Shown here one piece after another: positions 39,689 through 42,712 of a stretch of DNA of 42,712 nucleotides. This stretch comes from a candidate division FCPU426 bacterium. GTDB taxonomy: Bacteria; Oederibacteriota; Muellerivitia; Muellerivitales; Muellerivitaceae. A program made the translations under genes and the position numbers. The DNA lies in NCBI GenBank assembly GCA_023249615.1, contig JAHFCG010000005.1, forward strand, positions 1 through 42,712. Reading direction: 5' to 3'. Each line of letters begins with the position of its first letter. Position 1 is the first letter of the stretch. The notes below the pieces were generated by a model that saw nothing but the letters and a program-made list of their open reading frames with translations, searched no databases and had not been told where the DNA came from.

Positions 39689-42600
39689 ATGGGGCCGAGT
39701 CTTTTAAGGATAAAGGGCTTTCAGTGGGTCTTGGTTTTTGTTTTGTTTTCCGTAAGTTCAGTTTCTGCCCAGGCCCCCGTCAGTATCACCACCAACGCCG
39801 GCGATCAAAGCGCCGGTTCCCTCGGCGCGGCGATAACCACCCTCAATGGCGCGGGAGCCGGTACTCTCGACTTTCAATTGGTGAGTCCTGATTCCATCAC
39901 CCTGACCCAGCCCCTTCCCTCCATAACCCAGGGGGTTACTTTTCAGGGGCAAGACACCACTATCGTCGCGGAAAACAACGCCCAGGCCCAATTTCTTTTT
40001 CAGCAAAATTTTTCCCAAAAAAATAATTTATTTTTTCAAAACACGGGGGTTCTTGGCGCGGGATTGGACGCCTCCATTACCGCTCCCAACTGGACGATGG
40101 ACCCCGCGGTTCGATTTAACCTCAACGCTAGCGCGGCGACCAATATTTCAACCACTGGAGGAGTGGGTGTGACGGGGGAAAATGGCGGAAATTCCTCTGT
40201 GACCGTTGGGACCTGGACGGTGGGTTTTGGCGCGGGCATTTCGGGCGGAGCCGGGGGAAGCGTTACGGATAACGGCGGCGCGGGGGATGTGGGAGGGGAC
40301 GGCGGTTCAGCTTCGGTTACAAGCGGATCCCTCAATTTTTCAGGAATTTACCTCCAGCTTTCAGGCGGGGCGGGGGGAAGCGTCACTGATCTGGGTAACG
40401 GGACGAACACCGGCGGTAACGGCGGGTCCGCGTTGTTTTCCTCCGGGTTTATATCCGTTGGTGCCTATTCCGACTTTACCCTTCAGGGCGGGGTTGGCGG
40501 AAGGGGAGTGACGAGCGGGGACGGCGGTAGTGCCACGGTGAATTCCGGGTCGATCACGATGCAGAAATCAAATTTGAGTATTCAAGGCGGGGTGGGCGGC
40601 GCGGGCGTGTCCGCTTCCGGGGCCGGGGGCAGTGCCTTTGTTTCTTTTGGAACCTTTACGGGTTTTACCGGATCCAACCTGACGGTAACGGGGGCGAGAG
40701 GGGGAGTGGGGGTCTTAACCGCCGGCGATGGCGGCGATGCCTTCGCGAAAGGGGGAAGCGTGTCCCTTTCAGGTCTTAACACCACATTTCAGGTTTATGG
40801 AGGGAACGGCGGAAACCTTGGCCCGGTGGCCAGCGGGACGGGAAATGGGGGCAATGGTGGAAGCGCGGGTGTTTCACTGGGGATTTTATCCATTGGGACG
40901 GGGACCAACTTTACGGTCGCCGGCGGGACCGGCGGCTATGGGACATCAGGCGCCAGTCCTGGTTTGGGCGGGCAGGGAGGAGATACATCGCTTACCCTGG
41001 GAACATTTTCGGCGGGAGTTTCAACCAACTTTTACTTTAACAGTGGAACCGGCGGGGTCGGTGGAATGGCAAATGCCGGCGGCACGGGGGCGGCCGGAGG
41101 AGATGGCGGGGCATTGGCGGTGTCGATGGGAAACCTTGATTTGGGCGCGGGAGCGAATATTCATTTGGTGGGTGGCACAGGCGGGGCGGGCGGAAATGTG
41201 GTTTCCGGTGGAACCGGGGGCGTTGGCGGTGACGGGGGTAATGTTTCTTTTGATGCCTCATCGGTGACGATGGGCACGGGAAGTGTTTTAAGTGTTCAGG
41301 GAGGTAACGCGGGTTACGGTGGAACTGGGGGAACCAACGGATTGTCGGGGGCACAGGGCGGGGCTTCGGCAACGATTGGCTCTTTAAATGGCGCGGGTTA
41401 TTTAAGCGTCTCGGGAAGCAATGTATCCCTTAATGTCGCGGGCGGAAGTTTCGCGGGAAATATCGCGGGGAGCGTGGAGCTGGTTAAAACCGGATCTGGG
41501 TACCTTATATTGTCTGGATCCAACAGTTACAGCGGAGGCACGTCAATTTCTGCAGGGACCCTTCAAGTGAATACGGGTGGCTCCTTGGGAACAGGAGCCG
41601 TGGTAAACAATTCGGACCTCATTTACGTCAATTCCGCAACGGCGGGAAATTCAACCCTGGTAAATAATTTCAGTCTTCTCTTCAGCCAATTTTCCAGTGC
41701 TGGAAATGCTGTGGTGACGAACAATGATAATATTACTTTTTTGGGTAATTCTACGAGTAGCGCATCTACCATCACCAATAATTACCTCGTGTTGTTTCAA
41801 GACAATTCATCAGGGGGGAGCGGGTCAATAATAACCGGTAACGGTGGCAACTTAGTTTTCACACAAAATTCCACGGGGGGGTTACTGGAGTTGAACACGA
41901 ATGGATCGGGTAATACGGATTTCAGCGACGACTGGCTTTCTTCGATCAGCATTGGCTCCATCGCTGGGAGTGGAACATATTACTTGGGATCTATCGGGCT
42001 CATTACAGGCGCGAACAATATTTCCACAACCGTTTCTGGTTTGATTGCGGATGGAGGAATAAATGGGGGCATAGGAGGATCGCTGACTAAGTTGGGCACC
42101 GGAATTTTAACTTTAACAGGGGCCAATACCTATTCCGGTGGAACCGGTTTGATCTCCGGAACGCTTAAGGTTGGAAACAACCAGGCTTTGGGAACTGGTT
42201 CGATGGTAGTTAATGGGGGTACTTTATCCACGGCTGGGACAACCTTAGCGTTCCAAATCGGCGGAAATTATACACAGGCTTCTGCAGGGAAACTTCAAAT
42301 CGGGCTTGGGGGAGCTGGGGCGTCAACTTCAGACCTGATGAACGTAACAGGCACAACCTCTTTAAATGGAACTCTAAGTCTTGCTGATTACGGCTCCTTA
42401 ACCGCCCCAACGATTGGTCAATCTGTGACGGTAATCACCGGGGCTTCGGTGACTGGTCGATTCTCCATGGTGGAACAAGCCCTGACAGGAATGAGATTTT
42501 TGCCTCTTTATCAATCGGGTTCCGTGGCCTTGGAATCGGTTATTCCTACTTTCCTTCAAACCGCGTTAACCGCCAATCAAACAGCTGTCGCGACCGATTT

Positions 42601-42712
42601 GGATAAAATTTTTGGCGATGGGCGTGAATATGATCTGATGCTGGGGCTGGTATCCCAATCACCCTCGAGCCTCCCCGCCTCGTTCGATCAAATTTCGCCT
42701 GAAGGGTTCACC
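39689..42712 (+). CDS. Autotransporter-type outer membrane protein, glycine-rich passenger (3' end outside window)
   Basis: From ATG 39689 the frame stays open for 1008 codons to the window edge, so the gene is incomplete. A signal peptide (VLVFVLFSVSSVSA, about residues 15-27) is followed by a beta-helix-like domain. Next come about eleven glycine-rich modules of 33-46 residues (about 40150-41440) with GGxGGxG and GDGGSA cores, then at least two passenger-associated repeats. The repeats are SYSGGTSISAGTLQV (about 41524) and TYSGGTGLISGTLKV (about 42129). The last part, LTANQTAVATDLDKI and SLPASFDQISPEGF, is the usual linker just before an autotransporter beta-barrel, which should lie downstream. 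Probably a surface adhesin or fibre. The 111-base leader holds a weak TAGAAT (39636-39641). Confidence 0.88.
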   Translation, partial: MGPSLLRIKGFQWVLVFVLFSVSSVSAQAPVSITTNAGDQSAGSLGAAITTLNGAGAGTLDFQLVSPDSITLTQPLPSITQGVTFQGQDTTIVAENNAQAQFLFQQNFSQKNNLFFQNTGVLGAGLDASITAPNWTMDPAVRFNLNASAATNISTTGGVGVTGENGGNSSVTVGTWTVGFGAGISGGAGGSVTDNGGAGDVGGDGGSASVTSGSLNFSGIYLQLSGGAGGSVTDLGNGTNTGGNGGSALFSSGFISVGAYSDFTLQGGVGGRGVTSGDGGSATVNSGSITMQKSNLSIQGGVGGAGVSASGAGGSAFVSFGTFTGFTGSNLTVTGARGGVGVLTAGDGGDAFAKGGSVSLSGLNTTFQVYGGNGGNLGPVASGTGNGGNGGSAGVSLGILSIGTGTNFTVAGGTGGYGTSGASPGLGGQGGDTSLTLGTFSAGVSTNFYFNSGTGGVGGMANAGGTGAAGGDGGALAVSMGNLDLGAGANIHLVGGTGGAGGNVVSGGTGGVGGDGGNVSFDASSVTMGTGSVLSVQGGNAGYGGTGGTNGLSGAQGGASATIGSLNGAGYLSVSGSNVSLNVAGGSFAGNIAGSVELVKTGSGYLILSGSNSYSGGTSISAGTLQVNTGGSLGTGAVVNNSDLIYVNSATAGNSTLVNNFSLLFSQFSSAGNAVVTNNDNITFLGNSTSSASTITNNYLVLFQDNSSGGSGSIITGNGGNLVFTQNSTGGLLELNTNGSGNTDFSDDWLSSISIGSIAGSGTYYLGSIGLITGANNISTTVSGLIADGGINGGIGGSLTKLGTGILTLTGANTYSGGTGLISGTLKVGNNQALGTGSMVVNGGTLSTAGTTLAFQIGGNYTQASAGKLQIGLGGAGASTSDLMNVTGTTSLNGTLSLADYGSLTAPTIGQSVTVITGASVTGRFSMVEQALTGMRFLPLYQSGSVALESVIPTFLQTALTANQTAVATDLDKIFGDGREYDLMLGLVSQSPSSLPASFDQISPEGFT
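40150..41440 (+). repeat. Tandem glycine-rich protein modules (about eleven) in the autotransporter passenger
   Basis: Each module reads roughly GGxGG, a variable 5-15 residue stretch, a second G-rich core such as GDGGSA or GNGGSA, then a beta strand and a hydrophobic strand ending before the next GGxGG. Module length varies from 33 to 46 residues, and the DNA copies have diverged, so this is an old protein repeat rather than a fresh DNA repeat. Confidence 0.75.

Noticed and set aside
39758..41372. Several proline-rich reverse-strand open frames inside the autotransporter gene
   Set aside because: They are shadows of glycine codons (GGN read as NCC) in a fully open 1008-codon forward frame.

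Overview
The window reads as chromosomal DNA of an uncultured, diderm (outer-membrane) bacterium. Evidence for an outer membrane is a large autotransporter-type protein at the right edge, several lipoproteins with lipoboxes, and an M23 peptidase-bactofilin pair. No rRNA or tRNA is present and I cannot assign a phylum from sequence alone. Genes are tightly packed, almost all on the + strand (one clear exception, a YfhO-like membrane protein), and base composition looks even throughout.

Layout. 1-1.4 kb: two unrecognised genes, the first apparently frameshifted. 1.4-9.9 kb: a DUF3343 gene overlapping atpZ, an atpI-like gene, then a complete F1Fo ATP synthase operon in canonical order (atpB-E-F-H-A-G-D-C). 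10-13.8 kb: a Rieske-like protein that lacks one cysteine ligand, acpS, a GT-C type membrane glycosyltransferase and the bifunctional NAD(P)HX repair enzyme. 13.8-18.9 kb: coiled-coil and membrane proteins, a lipoprotein, a GT2 glycosyltransferase, a B12-binding radical SAM protein and a flippase-like membrane protein. 19-20.8 kb: parA and parB. 20.8-27.7 kb: a small unknown gene, a 2H phosphoesterase, DNA polymerase I, the convergent YfhO-like gene, a degenerate receiver protein and tatA. 27.8-34.8 kb: a redoxin lipoprotein, an esterase, M23 peptidase plus bactofilin, cysteine desulfurase plus mnmA (a sulfur-relay pair), and two small exported proteins. 35.2-42.7 kb: an RlmI-like methyltransferase, a GxxExxY protein, an NAD-dependent sugar epimerase with a lysine-rich tail, a GT4 glycosyltransferase and the start of a glycine-rich autotransporter that runs off the window.

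The most striking signal is not a gene. Nearly every gap of more than about 60 bases carries a palindromic element, and several unrelated families are mixed together. They sit even between the subunit genes of the ATP synthase operon. In many cases the right arm of the palindrome ends in a purine-rich tail a few bases before the next start codon and so forms its Shine-Dalgarno sequence. One family (arms built on CCACAGAT...CCCAT) is, as far as I can see, confined to 28.4-38.4 kb. In that interval a GxxExxY gene (PD-(D/E)XK-like) lies exactly between a left and a right arm of the same family, and its start codon is inside the left arm. I infer, without proof, that the gene-carrying copy may be the complete form of a mobile palindromic element whose gene-less derivatives fill the neighbouring gaps. 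This is the best candidate for an undescribed system here.
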